A program made the position numbers and the translations under genes. Under the pieces are notes generated by a model. It was not told where the DNA came from. It did no database searches and saw nothing but the letters and a program-made list of their open reading frames with translations. A stretch of DNA of 8,008 nt from Anaerotignum sp. (GTDB lineage: Bacteria > Bacillota > Clostridia > Lachnospirales > Anaerotignaceae), in contig JAFRZQ010000379.1 in assembly GCA_017442465.1 (NCBI GenBank), positions 1-8,008 on the forward strand, written 5' to 3'. Shown piece by piece: positions 1-6,012 of the stretch (positions are counted from its first letter, which is position 1; every line of letters starts with the position of its first letter).

Positions 1-767
1 ACTGTAACCGCATATGTACCTGTCTGACCAACCGTAGGTGCTACCGTTGCCACAACGCCCTGAAGGGGTTCTTCGGAAACGGCTGTCATCAGCACAGCTA
101 CTTCATCGCCCACATGGATCTTATTGACAGCCTGTTCGGAAACGCCTACTTCCATTTTGATGACAGACAGATCCATGACTGTATATGCAGGAGCAGTCTG
201 GGCTGCCATGCCGCCGCGTTCGATGCCTCTTGTGGCGATCACACCGCTGATAGGTGCTTTCACTGCACAGTCACCGATATTTTTATTCAGGGTATCCATC
301 TGCACCTGCAGCACTTCCAGCTGCGCCGCTGCAGATTCGTAACCATATTTGATCTGATCGAATTCTGTTTTGGAGATGATATCTTCATCAAACAGCAGTT
401 TGTTGTTTTCATAAGCGGTTTTTGCGTTATTCACGCCCAGTTCCGCCGCTTTATAGTTGGCTTCGATGGAGCGCAGGTTATTCACCAGGTCTGTGCTGTC
501 CACCTGGAACAGAACTGCCCCCTCCTCTACACTGTCACCCACTTCAAAATTGTAGCTCAGGACCTTACCGGGCACCATAGGAATGACTGCTACCGTTTTA
601 GACGCTGCTGCTCTGCCGGTATAGGCAAATTCACTGGCGATCTCGCCTTTGCCTACCGTTGTGATCTCAACAGAACGAAGCTTCTTTTCTTCTTCTACCG
701 TTTCCGTACCGCAGCCGGTACCCAGTGCCATGCACATTGCCAGTGCGATCAGTAATTTCTTTTTCAT
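1..767 (-). CDS. Efflux membrane fusion lipoprotein (HlyD/RND MFP family), C-terminus cut by window edge
   Basis: This is the periplasmic-adaptor-like subunit of a tripartite or Gram-positive efflux system (RND or MacAB-type ABC partner). The 255 visible residues start MKKKLLIALA, with a hydrophobic signal and a lipobox-like LGTGC (Cys19; Gly at -3 is not canonical), so it is probably lipid-anchored outside the membrane. Two half-lipoyl/barrel-sandwich segments are visible: about residues 57-95 (VPGKV, FEVGDSVEEG) and 166-190 (VKAPISGVIATRG). They flank an alpha-helical hairpin at about 96-164 (NNLRSIEANYKAAELGVNNA). A beta-barrel domain begins near 205 and continues beyond the edge. The start at 767 is chosen because AGGAGG lies 9 nt upstream; an in-frame ATG at 776 abuts that site. 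The start overlaps the marR stop (ATGA), implying translational coupling. The pump partner would lie beyond position 1 and is not visible. Family assignment is strong; the transported substrate is unknown. Confidence 0.92.
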   Translation of the reverse strand, partial: MKKKLLIALAMCMALGTGCGTETVEEEKKLRSVEITTVGKGEIASEFAYTGRAAASKTVAVIPMVPGKVLSYNFEVGDSVEEGAVLFQVDSTDLVNNLRSIEANYKAAELGVNNAKTAYENNKLLFDEDIISKTEFDQIKYGYESAAAQLEVLQVQMDTLNKNIGDCAVKAPISGVIATRGIERGGMAAQTAPAYTVMDLSVIKMEVGVSEQAVNKIHVGDEVAVLMTAVSEEPLQGVVATVAPTVGQTGTYAVT

Positions 768-1243
768 TCTTTCCATCCTCCTATCTGAAACAACTCTTTC
801 AATTCCTTTACTTTGGTATAAAAAAGCGTTCTTGTCTTCTGATCCATTTCATCAAAGGCCACCGCCCCTGTGGACAGAAGGGCCTCCATGGTATATCTTA
901 CGGCTTCCTGACCTTTTTCCGTCAGAGAAATATAAACTTTTCTGCCGTCATCATCTTCCTTTGCCGATTCCTTTTCCACATAGCCGGCCTTTTTCAGCTT
1001 GGTCAGCATCAGAGACAGACTTCCCTTGGAGATCCCCAGCTCTGCGGAAATGGCAGAAACCGTATTCAGTCCCTCATTGGCATACAAAAAGCCCATCAAT
1101 TCCATCTGATGCTTCGTCAGACCCAGTTCCTGCAGGCGGTCATTGATGAGGCAGCCAGACATATTCTGTTTATTCCATCGGCCGATATCACTGGCCAGTT
1201 CCAGCATGGCAGTCATGATATCTCTGCCTGTTACTGCATTCAT
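764..1243 (-). CDS. MarR-family winged-helix transcriptional regulator
   Basis: A 159-residue protein of normal MarR length, expected to bind DNA as a homodimer and to control the adjacent efflux operon, possibly in response to small aromatic or toxic ligands. Visible parts are an N-terminal dimerisation helix (about 8-30), the core TKHQMELMGFLYANEG (about 43-58), a helix-turn-helix with VSAISAELGISKGSLSLMLTKLKKAGYVEK (about 62-91), a charged wing with DDDGRKVYISLTEKG (about 97-111), and C-terminal dimerisation helices. I chose the ATG at 1243 because GGAG sits 7 nt upstream; an in-frame ATG at 1261 would put that site inside the gene. The stop TGA overlaps the start of the membrane fusion gene, so regulator and pump are probably one operon with the regulator first. 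That arrangement usually means autoregulation, which is an inference here. Ligand unknown. Confidence 0.93.
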   Translation of the reverse strand: MNAVTGRDIMTAMLELASDIGRWNKQNMSGCLINDRLQELGLTKHQMELMGFLYANEGLNTVSAISAELGISKGSLSLMLTKLKKAGYVEKESAKEDDDGRKVYISLTEKGQEAVRYTMEALLSTGAVAFDEMDQKTRTLFYTKVKELKELFQIGGWKE

Positions 1244-1300
1244 ATTCCTTCTCCTTTCCATCGAAATGATAGAAGAATCCTATCCTATTTATATAATACG

Positions 1301-1336
1301 AATTGATTTTAGTATAAAACGAAATACAAGTCAATT
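1301..1336. promoter_or_regulatory. Candidate MarR operator overlapping the promoter
   Basis: Two nested inverted repeats cover the marR promoter. The outer one is AATTGA (1301-1306) against TCAATT (1331-1336). The inner one is TTTTA (1307-1311), GTA, TAAAA (1315-1319), touching the -10 box. MarR proteins commonly bind such AT-rich palindromes over their own promoter. The arms are short and the region is AT-rich, so chance is possible. Confidence 0.35.
1306..1334 (-). promoter_or_regulatory. Promoter of the marR-efflux operon
   Basis: Reading the minus strand, TTGACT (1334-1329) is followed after exactly 17 nt by TAAAAT (1311-1306), a good sigma-A-type match 5/6 at each box. The predicted RNA would begin near 1299, about 55 nt before the marR start. 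The surrounding sequence is very AT-rich. Confidence 0.65.
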
Positions 1337-1394
1337 ATTTTTACATTAAAACTAATTTAAGGTATGGATTTTTAAGAGCGAATGTGCTAAGATG

Positions 1395-1403
1395 TGTTAC
1401 AAT
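1395..1403 (+). promoter_or_regulatory. Possible extended -10 promoter for the DegV gene
   Basis: TGTTACAAT matches an extended -10 (TGn plus TACAAT) about 55 nt before the DegV start. No convincing -35 lies 16-18 nt upstream, so this is a weak call. If used, RNA would begin near 1410, downstream of an upstream in-frame ATG at 1384, supporting the start at 1459. Confidence 0.35.
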
Positions 1404-1458
1404 GTCAGAGAAGGCATATCAAAACTTACACTATATATATGACAGGAGGGAAAATCTT

Positions 1459-2346
1459 ATGGATTTTCGTGTCTTGAGTGACAGTTCCTGTGATATTTCA
1501 CTGGAACAGGAAAAAACATATGGTATCCAACTGATATCCTATTACGTTTCCTTTGACGGGATCAACTATGAAAAAGACCGCAGGGAAGTAACAGCAGAGG
1601 ATTTCTACAGAAAAATGACAGAAAACCCCGGCGTATATCCCAAAACTTCCATGCCCACCCAGGTGGATTTTTACGAAGCTTTCCAGCCTTATGCAGAAAA
1701 AGGGGAAAAGATCATCTATCTGAACCTGACCAGCAAATTCAGCAGCTCTTTCCAGAGCGCCAACCTGGCAGCAGAGGCCCTGATGGAAGAATACCCCGAC
1801 TGTAAGATCGCTGTCATCGACAGTTTTTCTGCCACTGTACAGGAAGGCCTTCTGGTAACAGAAGCAGCCAGAATGGCAGAGGCCGGCCTTTCCTTTGAAG
1901 AAGCCGTGGAAAAACTGGAAGAACTGAAAATGACCAGCCGTATTTTCTTCACCACCGGCGACCTTTCCTACCTGCAGAAGGGCGGCCGCATCGGCAAGGT
2001 GCTGACACAGGCGGCCAGTGTACTGAAGATCAAACCCATCATCCATCTGTATGAAGGGGAGCTGCAGGCAGCGGGCATCGTTCGCGCCAGAAAAAAATCC
2101 ATCCGTAAATTCATGGATGACGCAAAGGCATTTTTCGCAGATAAAAACATCAATGATTACCGCATCTGCACCGGCAAAGGCTACGACAAAGAGGAATACG
2201 ACGCCTTCCATCAGGAAGTGGCGGAAGAAATGAAAGCCCTGGGCTTTACCGGCGAAGTGGAATCCTATCAGATCGGCTGCACCATCGGCGTACACACAGG
2301 CCCTACCCCCATCGGCATCGCCTGCATCAGAAAATTTGACGCCTGA
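1459..2346 (+). CDS. DegV-family fatty-acid-binding protein
   Basis: This 295-residue protein has the full DegV fold, a cytoplasmic binder of one long-chain fatty acid. Family members of FakB type present the fatty acid to the kinase FakA for phosphorylation and use in phospholipid synthesis. Visible signatures in order are the N-terminal SDSSCDIS (7-14), TSMPTQ (63-68), the ligand-contact region TSKFSSSFQSA (91-101), VIDSFSATVQEGLLV (119-133), LSYLQKGGRIGK (169-180), the LKIKPII strand (189-195) and the C-terminal IGVHTGPTPIGIA (276-288). The start at 1459 is set by GGAGG 8-9 nt upstream. An in-frame ATG at 1384 would add 25 residues with no family resemblance and no ribosome binding site. 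It is divergent from marR and monocistronic, with a terminator 25 nt after the stop. No fakA homologue is in the window, so a FakB role rests on family knowledge only. Confidence 0.93.
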   Translation: MDFRVLSDSSCDISLEQEKTYGIQLISYYVSFDGINYEKDRREVTAEDFYRKMTENPGVYPKTSMPTQVDFYEAFQPYAEKGEKIIYLNLTSKFSSSFQSANLAAEALMEEYPDCKIAVIDSFSATVQEGLLVTEAARMAEAGLSFEEAVEKLEELKMTSRIFFTTGDLSYLQKGGRIGKVLTQAASVLKIKPIIHLYEGELQAAGIVRARKKSIRKFMDDAKAFFADKNINDYRICTGKGYDKEEYDAFHQEVAEEMKALGFTGEVESYQIGCTIGVHTGPTPIGIACIRKFDA

Positions 2347-2370
2347 TAATAACATACAGAAATTTTTTCA

Positions 2371-2405
2371 AACATCCTCCGCTGTTTGCGGCAGGATGTT
2401 TTTTG
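2371..2405 (+). terminator. Rho-independent terminator of the DegV gene
   Basis: AACATCCTCCGC and GCGGCAGGATGTT form a stem of 12 pairs with one bulged C and a five-base loop, followed by a run of six T and then a further T-rich stretch. It lies 25 nt after the DegV stop. Confidence 0.85.
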
Positions 2406-2432
2406 CTTTTTACAAGGTATTCAAAACCATAT

Positions 2433-2474
2433 AAAAAAGGAAGCAAAACCGCCTTTTCACGTTTTGCTTCCTTT
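2433..2474 (-). terminator. Terminator of the M20 amidohydrolase gene
   Basis: A perfect 14-bp stem, AAAGGAAGCAAAAC (2436-2449) against its complement (2461-2474), with an 11-nt loop. On the minus strand the stem runs into six T, 29 nt beyond the amidohydrolase stop. In the plus direction it is followed only by TATATATATC, so it serves mainly the minus-strand gene, although it may back up the DegV terminator. Confidence 0.85.
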
Positions 2475-2502
2475 ATATATATCTTTTCAAAACGATATCA
2501 AA

Positions 2503-3621
2503 TCAAATTTTTTCCAGTAATCCCGCGTAGGTTTCCACACCGGTCACCAGAATGGATTCATCAAAATCAAATTCTGCACTGTGCAGAGATGCTGTAAGGC
2601 CTTTTTCCTCATTGCCGCTGCCCAGGAAGAAAAACATACCCGGAATAACGGTCTGATACAGGGAAAAATCCTCTGCCAGCATATAGGGCGGGGTCTCTTC
2701 ATAATTTTCCCCGCAGACTTCTTCCAGTGCTTTCACCAAAGCAGGATCATTATCCACCACACGATACATATGGCGGAAGACCGCTTCTCCCTCGCAGCCA
2801 TAGCCCGCAGCCACGCCCTGCACCACTTCATGCACTCTCTTTTCCATGGTTTCATATGCCGTATCACTGAAGGCACGCATGGTCCCTTCCAGCTTCACTT
2901 CCCTGGCGATGATATTGCAGGCTTCGCCCCCATGGATGGAGCCAAAGGTCAGGACACCGCTGTCCAGAGGGGAAACATTGCGGCTGATGATGGTATGGAT
3001 AGCAGTGATGACTGCCCCTGCCGCCAGCACGGCGTCATTGCCCAGATGGGGCTGGGCACCGTGGGCACTTTTGCCGCGGATATAAAGATCCACTTCCCCG
3101 TTCCTTGCCATCATGGCACCTTTTCTGCAGGCCACCTTCCCCTGCTTCACCTGGGGGAAGATATGACAGCCGATGATTTTCTTTACATCATATTTTTCCA
3201 GAAGTCCGGCTTCGATCAGAAGTTTTGCCCCGCCAGGGCCTTCTTCTGCCGGCTGGAAGATCAGGATGACCTGACGGTCAGCGTAACTTTCAGGATGTTC
3301 GGAAAGGTATTTTGCAAAGCCCAGCAGGATAGCGGCATGACCGTCATGGCCGCAGGCATGCATCCATCCGGGATGCTCAGACGCATATTCCTTTGGCGTT
3401 TCTGTCACAGGCAGGCCGTCGATATCCGCCCGAAAGGCCACTGTTTCCTTTTCTCCTTTTTTGCCGAAGATGGCGACCACTGCCGTTTCCAGCCATGTTT
3501 CATATGTCACGCCCCAGCTGTCCAGTTTTTCTCTGATATATTTGGATGTTTTATATTCTTTCAGACCTGTTTCAGGGATTTTATGCAGATCGCGTCGGAT
3601 CTTCGTCAGTTCATTTATCAT
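2503..3621 (-). CDS. M20D-family metal amidohydrolase, candidate N-acetyldiaminopimelate deacetylase
   Basis: A 372-residue cytoplasmic zinc-type amidohydrolase. Its closest remembered relative is B. subtilis YkuR, the N-acetyl-L,L-diaminopimelate deacetylase of the lysine/peptidoglycan pathway. Shared features are the N-terminus IRRDLHKIPETGLKEYKT (8-25), RADIDGLPVTE (64-74), the metal motif MHACGHDGH (87-95; Cys90, His92), QPAEEGPGGA (123-132; Glu126-Glu127), GCHIFP (151-156; His153), the dimerisation-domain KSAHGAQPHLGND (184-196), ISRNVSPLDSGVLTFG (212-227) and a late His347. No catalytic residue looks missing. The start at 3621 has GAGAGG 9 nt upstream; an ATG at 3630 directly abuts that site. 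Divergence from dapH, the preceding acetyltransferase step, supports the diaminopimelate role. Hippurate, indole-acetyl-amino-acid or general N-acyl amino acid hydrolases of the same family remain possible. Family near certain; substrate moderate. Confidence 0.9.
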   Translation of the reverse strand: MINELTKIRRDLHKIPETGLKEYKTSKYIREKLDSWGVTYETWLETAVVAIFGKKGEKETVAFRADIDGLPVTETPKEYASEHPGWMHACGHDGHAAILLGFAKYLSEHPESYADRQVILIFQPAEEGPGGAKLLIEAGLLEKYDVKKIIGCHIFPQVKQGKVACRKGAMMARNGEVDLYIRGKSAHGAQPHLGNDAVLAAGAVITAIHTIISRNVSPLDSGVLTFGSIHGGEACNIIAREVKLEGTMRAFSDTAYETMEKRVHEVVQGVAAGYGCEGEAVFRHMYRVVDNDPALVKALEEVCGENYEETPPYMLAEDFSLYQTVIPGMFFFLGSGNEEKGLTASLHSAEFDFDESILVTGVETYAGLLEKI

Positions 3622-3641
3622 GTTTATCATCCTCTCAAGAC

Positions 3642-3688
3642 CTTGGGGCCGCTGTCCCCAACACCCCTGCAAGGGCATGATGCCCTTG
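3642..3688 (-). repeat. Two-hairpin intergenic element, copy A, in the amidohydrolase leader
   Basis: On the minus strand a 9-bp hairpin, CAAGGGCAT / ATGCCCTTG with a single-base centre (3688-3670), is followed by the linker CAGGGGTG. A second hairpin then follows, TTGGGG / CCCCAA with ACAGCGG as loop (3661-3643). The same arrangement occurs at 7865-7908 with a different first stem. It ends about 21 nt before the amidohydrolase start codon and would be transcribed in its 5' leader. Confidence 0.75.
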
Positions 3689-3698
3689 ACCTCATTTT

Positions 3699-3718
3699 GC
3701 AAAAGTATTCTCTTTTGC
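3699..3718 (-). repeat. Additional hairpin GCAAAAG/CTTTTGC in the amidohydrolase leader
   Basis: A perfect 7-bp inverted repeat with a 6-nt loop, at or just after the predicted transcription start and immediately upstream of the two-hairpin element. It has no T-run after it, so it is not a standard terminator. Confidence 0.5.
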
Positions 3719-3723
3719 TTTTG

Positions 3724-3752
3724 ATTTTTTCATGTTTTCATGTTTTTGTCAA
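3724..3752 (-). promoter_or_regulatory. Candidate promoter of the amidohydrolase gene
   Basis: On the minus strand a perfect TTGACA (3752-3747) is followed after 17 nt by AAAAAT (3729-3724), a 4/6 match preceded by TGa, which resembles an extended -10. RNA would start near 3717, giving a leader of about 95 nt that contains the three hairpins at 3642-3718. Confidence 0.45.
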
Positions 3753-3760
3753 TGGAAGTA

Positions 3761-3789
3761 TTGGAAAACAGAGGATTTTCATATATAAT
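3761..3789 (+). promoter_or_regulatory. Promoter of dapH
   Basis: TTGGAA (3761-3766) with a 17-nt gap to a perfect TATAAT (3784-3789). RNA would begin near 3796, leaving a short leader of about 44 nt, too short for a lysine riboswitch. It is back to back with the candidate amidohydrolase promoter, only 8 nt away. Confidence 0.7.
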
Positions 3790-3839
3790 GAGAAAAACAC
3801 AAAAGATAGTTTCTACCATATAAAAGGAGTGATCAACCA

Positions 3840-4553
3840 ATGGATTATGATATGACAAATCCCTATGAAATTGCAAAATATATCAAAGACGCAAAGAAAG
3901 CAACACCCGTAAAGGCTTATGTGAAAGGCGACCTTTCCGCTGCAGCTGTACCCGAAGGTGTGAAGCTGTTCGGCACAAATGATTTCTGGTTCATGGTCGG
4001 CGACAACGTACTGGTGCAGGAAGTACTGAAAGCAAATGCTGACAAGATCATCGACTGCTACACAGAAAACGACAGAAGAAATTCTGCTGTTCCCATGCTG
4101 GATATCACAGAGGTTGAAGCAAGAATTGAACCCGGCTGCACAATCCGTGACCGTGTTGCCATCGGCAAGAATGCTGTCATCATGATGGGCGCTGTGATCA
4201 ATATTGGTGCTTCCATCGGCGAAGGCACCATGATCGATATGAATGCCGTGCTGGGTGCAAGAGCAACAGTAGGCAAAAATGCTCACGTTGGTGCAGGTGC
4301 TGTGCTGGCAGGTGTGCTGGAACCCCCCTCTGCAACGCCTGTGATCGTGGAAGACGGCGTTCTGATCGGTGCAAATGCCGTTGTTCTGGAAGGCGTGAAG
4401 ATCGGCAAGGATGCCGTTGTTGCTGCCGGTGCAGTGGTAACAGAAGATGTGCCCGCAGGCGCAGTGGTTGCCGGCTCCCCCGCAAAGATCATCAAAATGA
4501 AAGATGAAAAAACAGAAGGCAAAACACAGCTTTTGGATGACCTGAGAAAATAA
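3840..4553 (+). CDS. dapH: 2,3,4,5-tetrahydropyridine-2,6-dicarboxylate N-acetyltransferase
   Basis: DapH transfers an acetyl group from acetyl-CoA to tetrahydrodipicolinate, opening the acetylated branch of diaminopimelate/lysine synthesis in the cytoplasm. The 237-residue length is typical. The N-terminal DapH-specific domain (about 1-85) contains IAKYIKDAKKATPVK (11-25), GTNDFWFMVGD (45-55) and the NDRRNSAVPMLD stretch (77-88). The rest is a left-handed parallel beta-helix of hexapeptide repeats (about 92-215; for example IGKNAVIMMGAVINIGA, VGKNAHVGAGAVLAG), with the acceptor-site segment GVLEPPSATPVIVED (158-172) and the closing PAGAVVAGSPAK (205-216). AAGGAGTGAT lies 10 nt before the ATG, a near-complete anti-Shine-Dalgarno match. 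The gene has its own promoter and terminator. The divergent amidohydrolase could remove the acetyl group two steps later; the intervening aminotransferase is not in the window. Confidence 0.96.
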   Translation: MDYDMTNPYEIAKYIKDAKKATPVKAYVKGDLSAAAVPEGVKLFGTNDFWFMVGDNVLVQEVLKANADKIIDCYTENDRRNSAVPMLDITEVEARIEPGCTIRDRVAIGKNAVIMMGAVINIGASIGEGTMIDMNAVLGARATVGKNAHVGAGAVLAGVLEPPSATPVIVEDGVLIGANAVVLEGVKIGKDAVVAAGAVVTEDVPAGAVVAGSPAKIIKMKDEKTEGKTQLLDDLRK

Positions 4554-4565
4554 TCAAAACATCCC

Positions 4566-4596
4566 AAGGGCCACCTAAAAAAGGTGGCCCTTTTTT
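4566..4596 (+). terminator. Rho-independent terminator of dapH
   Basis: AAGGGCCACC / GGTGGCCCTT forms a perfect 10-bp stem with a 7-nt TAAAAAA loop and a run of T to 4596. It lies 12 nt after the dapH stop. Confidence 0.95.
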
Positions 4597-4668
4597 CATA
4601 CTTACGATCCGTGCTCCGCCAGAATGTTTCGTTTCGCAAAATGTAACCAAGTTGTAAAGACACAAATA

Positions 4669-4697
4669 GTGACATCACAAAAATAATGTTGTAAAAT
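4669..4697 (+). promoter_or_regulatory. Promoter of the ankyrin-like gene
   Basis: GTGACA (4669-4674; 5/6), 17 nt, TAAAAT (4692-4697; 5/6). The -10 box overlaps an in-frame ATG at 4696, so that codon would not be transcribed and the start must be further down, supporting 4744. Confidence 0.6.
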
Positions 4698-4743
4698 GAA
4701 TGTGATAAAAAGCAAACGGAACAAGGAAAGGGTGAAAACGGGC

Positions 4744-5454
4744 ATGGAAAAATATGACGCTGCGTTTTCCGATATGGAAAATCGTTTGATCGAAGAAGCA
4801 AGGATGATCCCTCCCCGTCTGGACGTGATCGAAGAATGCCTGCGTGCCGGCGCTGATCTGAATAAAATCGGTGCTGAACGAAACGTATTTCTGACCATTC
4901 TGGAATATTACGGGGAATATGTAGATGAAAACGGTGATGTAAGAGAAACCGGGGAATATCTCCCTGCTCTGCTGAAACTGTTTTTCCGCTATGGCGTAGA
5001 TATAAAAGTGAAAAATGAAGACGAAATGAGTGCTGCATGGTGCTTTGTATGGCCCACTGCCACAGACCAGGCCATGCTGGAAGCAGCGGAACTGCTGCTG
5101 CAAAAAGGCATGAAAGCCAACGCCCGCTATCAGAATGAAACACCCCTGGATTATCTGGAAGAATCCCTGAAACGGGCAAGGGCCACCAATGACTGGACAG
5201 AGCTGGACAGTTTCCGTGAAAAATATCGGGCACTGCTGATCCGCTATGGCGGGGTGCCCCGCTACAGAGGATACTGCGGCTGGGTGGCAGAGGATGTTCC
5301 GGAAAAAGAGAGACCCCTGCTGTGGGGAGATAAGAGCCACCGTGCCAAACTGAACCGTAACTATCGTTTCCGTTATAACGAAAGCATAAAAGACTTTGAC
5401 CTGATCGATATGAAAACAGAAAAACGGATCGGTTCCTTCTATGGCAAAAAGTAA
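4744..5454 (+). CDS. Ankyrin-repeat-like protein of unknown role
   Basis: A 236-residue soluble protein with no signal peptide or membrane segment. The N-terminal two thirds look like degenerate ankyrin repeats: LDVIEECLRAGADLNKIG (about 26-43), LLKLFFRYGVDIKVKNEDEMSA (about 76-97) and the clearest one, AAELLLQKGMKANARYQNETPL (about 114-135), with the typical helix, Gly, Asn and TPL pattern. A fourth helix pair may run to GGVP near 172. The C-terminal 60 residues are basic and aromatic (RYRGYCGW, LNRNYRFRYN, EKRIGSFYGKK) and match nothing I recognise. The start at 4744 rests on the promoter position and an AAGGAAAGGGTGA stretch about 11 nt upstream, a rather distant ribosome binding site. Ankyrin repeats mediate protein binding; partner and function cannot be told from sequence. 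It stands alone, with no toxin or secretion gene beside it. Confidence 0.8.
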   Translation: MEKYDAAFSDMENRLIEEARMIPPRLDVIEECLRAGADLNKIGAERNVFLTILEYYGEYVDENGDVRETGEYLPALLKLFFRYGVDIKVKNEDEMSAAWCFVWPTATDQAMLEAAELLLQKGMKANARYQNETPLDYLEESLKRARATNDWTELDSFREKYRALLIRYGGVPRYRGYCGWVAEDVPEKERPLLWGDKSHRAKLNRNYRFRYNESIKDFDLIDMKTEKRIGSFYGKK

Positions 5455-5471
5455 CGATGCGAACAATTCCC

Positions 5472-5500
5472 TTGTACACGGTGCAAAACCATGGTATAAT
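5472..5500 (+). promoter_or_regulatory. Promoter of the lipoprotein gene
   Basis: A perfect TATAAT (5495-5500) is preceded directly by TGG, giving an extended -10, and lies 17 nt after TTGTAC (5472-5477), a poor 3/6 -35. RNA would begin near 5507, about 37 nt before the start codon. It begins 18 nt after the stop of the ankyrin-like gene, for which I see no terminator, so read-through is also possible. Confidence 0.7.
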
Positions 5501-5543
5501 ATACGATAGTTTTGTATGCAGAAAATGAGAAGGGATGATACAA

Positions 5544-5969
5544 ATGAGAAAAAGATTATTTGCAGTTCTGATGCTGTTAACACTGGCGCTGACAGCCTGC
5601 GGCGGTGACGATTATACAACTGTTTTCACAGACGTAAATACGGTAGAAGGTGTGACCATGGCACTGAAACAGGATACCCTGAAAGGTTCCCGGGCAACCT
5701 TTATCCTGACCAATGATTCCGATGAAGATGTTTATCTGGACCCCGTTGAATTCCACCTGGAAAAGAAAAACAGAGACGGTGTATGGGAAGAAAACATCGG
5801 CACAAGAGTTTCTGAATGGAAGCGTGACACAACAGAAACGATCCCTGCAGGTACTTCCATTGAAAGAGAAGTTGACTGGAAGGGCCTCTGCGGCAGCATC
5901 AACAGCGGGGAACACCGCGTTGTTCTGATCGTAAATGACCAGCCCATCGCCTGCGAATTTGAAAAATAA
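5544..5969 (+). CDS. Small lipoprotein with an Ig-like domain
   Basis: A 141-residue lipoprotein. MRKRLFAVLMLLTLALTACGG is a classical signal with lipobox LTAC (Cys19), so the mature protein should be lipid-anchored on the outer face of the membrane. The remainder is one all-beta domain. The pattern VEGVTMALKQ (34-43), ATFILTNDSDEDVYLDP, FHLEKKNRDGVWEE, IPAGTSIEREVDWKGLCGSINSGEHRVVLIV resembles the bacterial Ig-like family found in Firmicutes lipoproteins and extracellular proteins (recalled as Big_14; not searched). The start at 5544 has AAGGG 9 nt upstream; an ATG at 5535 abuts that site. Two cysteines remain after processing (Cys19 lipidated, one in KGLCGS), plus one near the end (IACEFEK), which might form a disulfide. 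Role unknown. Confidence 0.85.
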   Translation: MRKRLFAVLMLLTLALTACGGDDYTTVFTDVNTVEGVTMALKQDTLKGSRATFILTNDSDEDVYLDPVEFHLEKKNRDGVWEENIGTRVSEWKRDTTETIPAGTSIEREVDWKGLCGSINSGEHRVVLIVNDQPIACEFEK

Positions 5970-5975
5970 AATACG

Positions 5976-6012
5976 AATGACCATCTGATCTGAGATCAGA
6001 TGGTCATTTTTT
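5976..6012 (+). terminator. Strong terminator between the lipoprotein and kinase genes
   Basis: A perfect 15-bp stem, AATGACCATCTGATC / GATCAGATGGTCATT, closes on a TGA loop and is followed by T to 6012 on the plus strand. It starts 6 nt after the lipoprotein stop and ends 3 nt beyond the kinase stop on the other strand. The minus-side tract (CGTATTTTATTTTTC) is weaker, so it may terminate both convergent genes but favours plus. Confidence 0.9.

Noticed and set aside
1384..1458. Upstream in-frame ATG that would lengthen the DegV protein by 25 residues
   Set aside because: No ribosome binding site precedes it, the added residues do not resemble the family, and the ATG at 1459 has a strong GGAGG at correct spacing.
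3642..3661. Hairpin TTGGGG/CCCCAA as a terminator
   Set aside because: It is GC-rich but no T-run follows it on either strand; it fits better as the second hairpin of the repeated element.
3730..3747. Direct repeat CATGTTTT x2 in the dapH-amidohydrolase gap
   Set aside because: Only two short AT-rich units with one extra imperfect continuation; could be chance and falls inside a promoter spacer.
3796..3839. Possible lysine riboswitch before dapH
   Set aside because: The leader from the predicted start is only about 44 nt and shows none of the structure needed; lysine riboswitches are far longer.
2581..3855. A 424-codon open frame on the plus strand opposite the amidohydrolase gene
   Set aside because: Its product is low-complexity, His/Phe/Cys-rich and unlike any family, and it lies entirely over a well-supported M20 gene and the dapH control region. 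It is an antisense shadow.
4696..4743. Upstream in-frame ATG of the ankyrin-like gene
   Set aside because: It overlaps the -10 box of the best promoter and has no ribosome binding site.
5482..5520. Inverted repeat CAAAAC/GTTTTG flanking the lipoprotein promoter
   Set aside because: Six-base arms 19 nt apart in AT-rich DNA are too weak to call an operator.
4283..5619. Two long minus-strand open frames (to 5479 and 5619) over dapH, the ankyrin-like gene and the lipoprotein start
   Set aside because: The products are Ser/Phe/His-rich without motifs and contradict the plus-strand promoters, ribosome binding sites and terminators in the same stretch.
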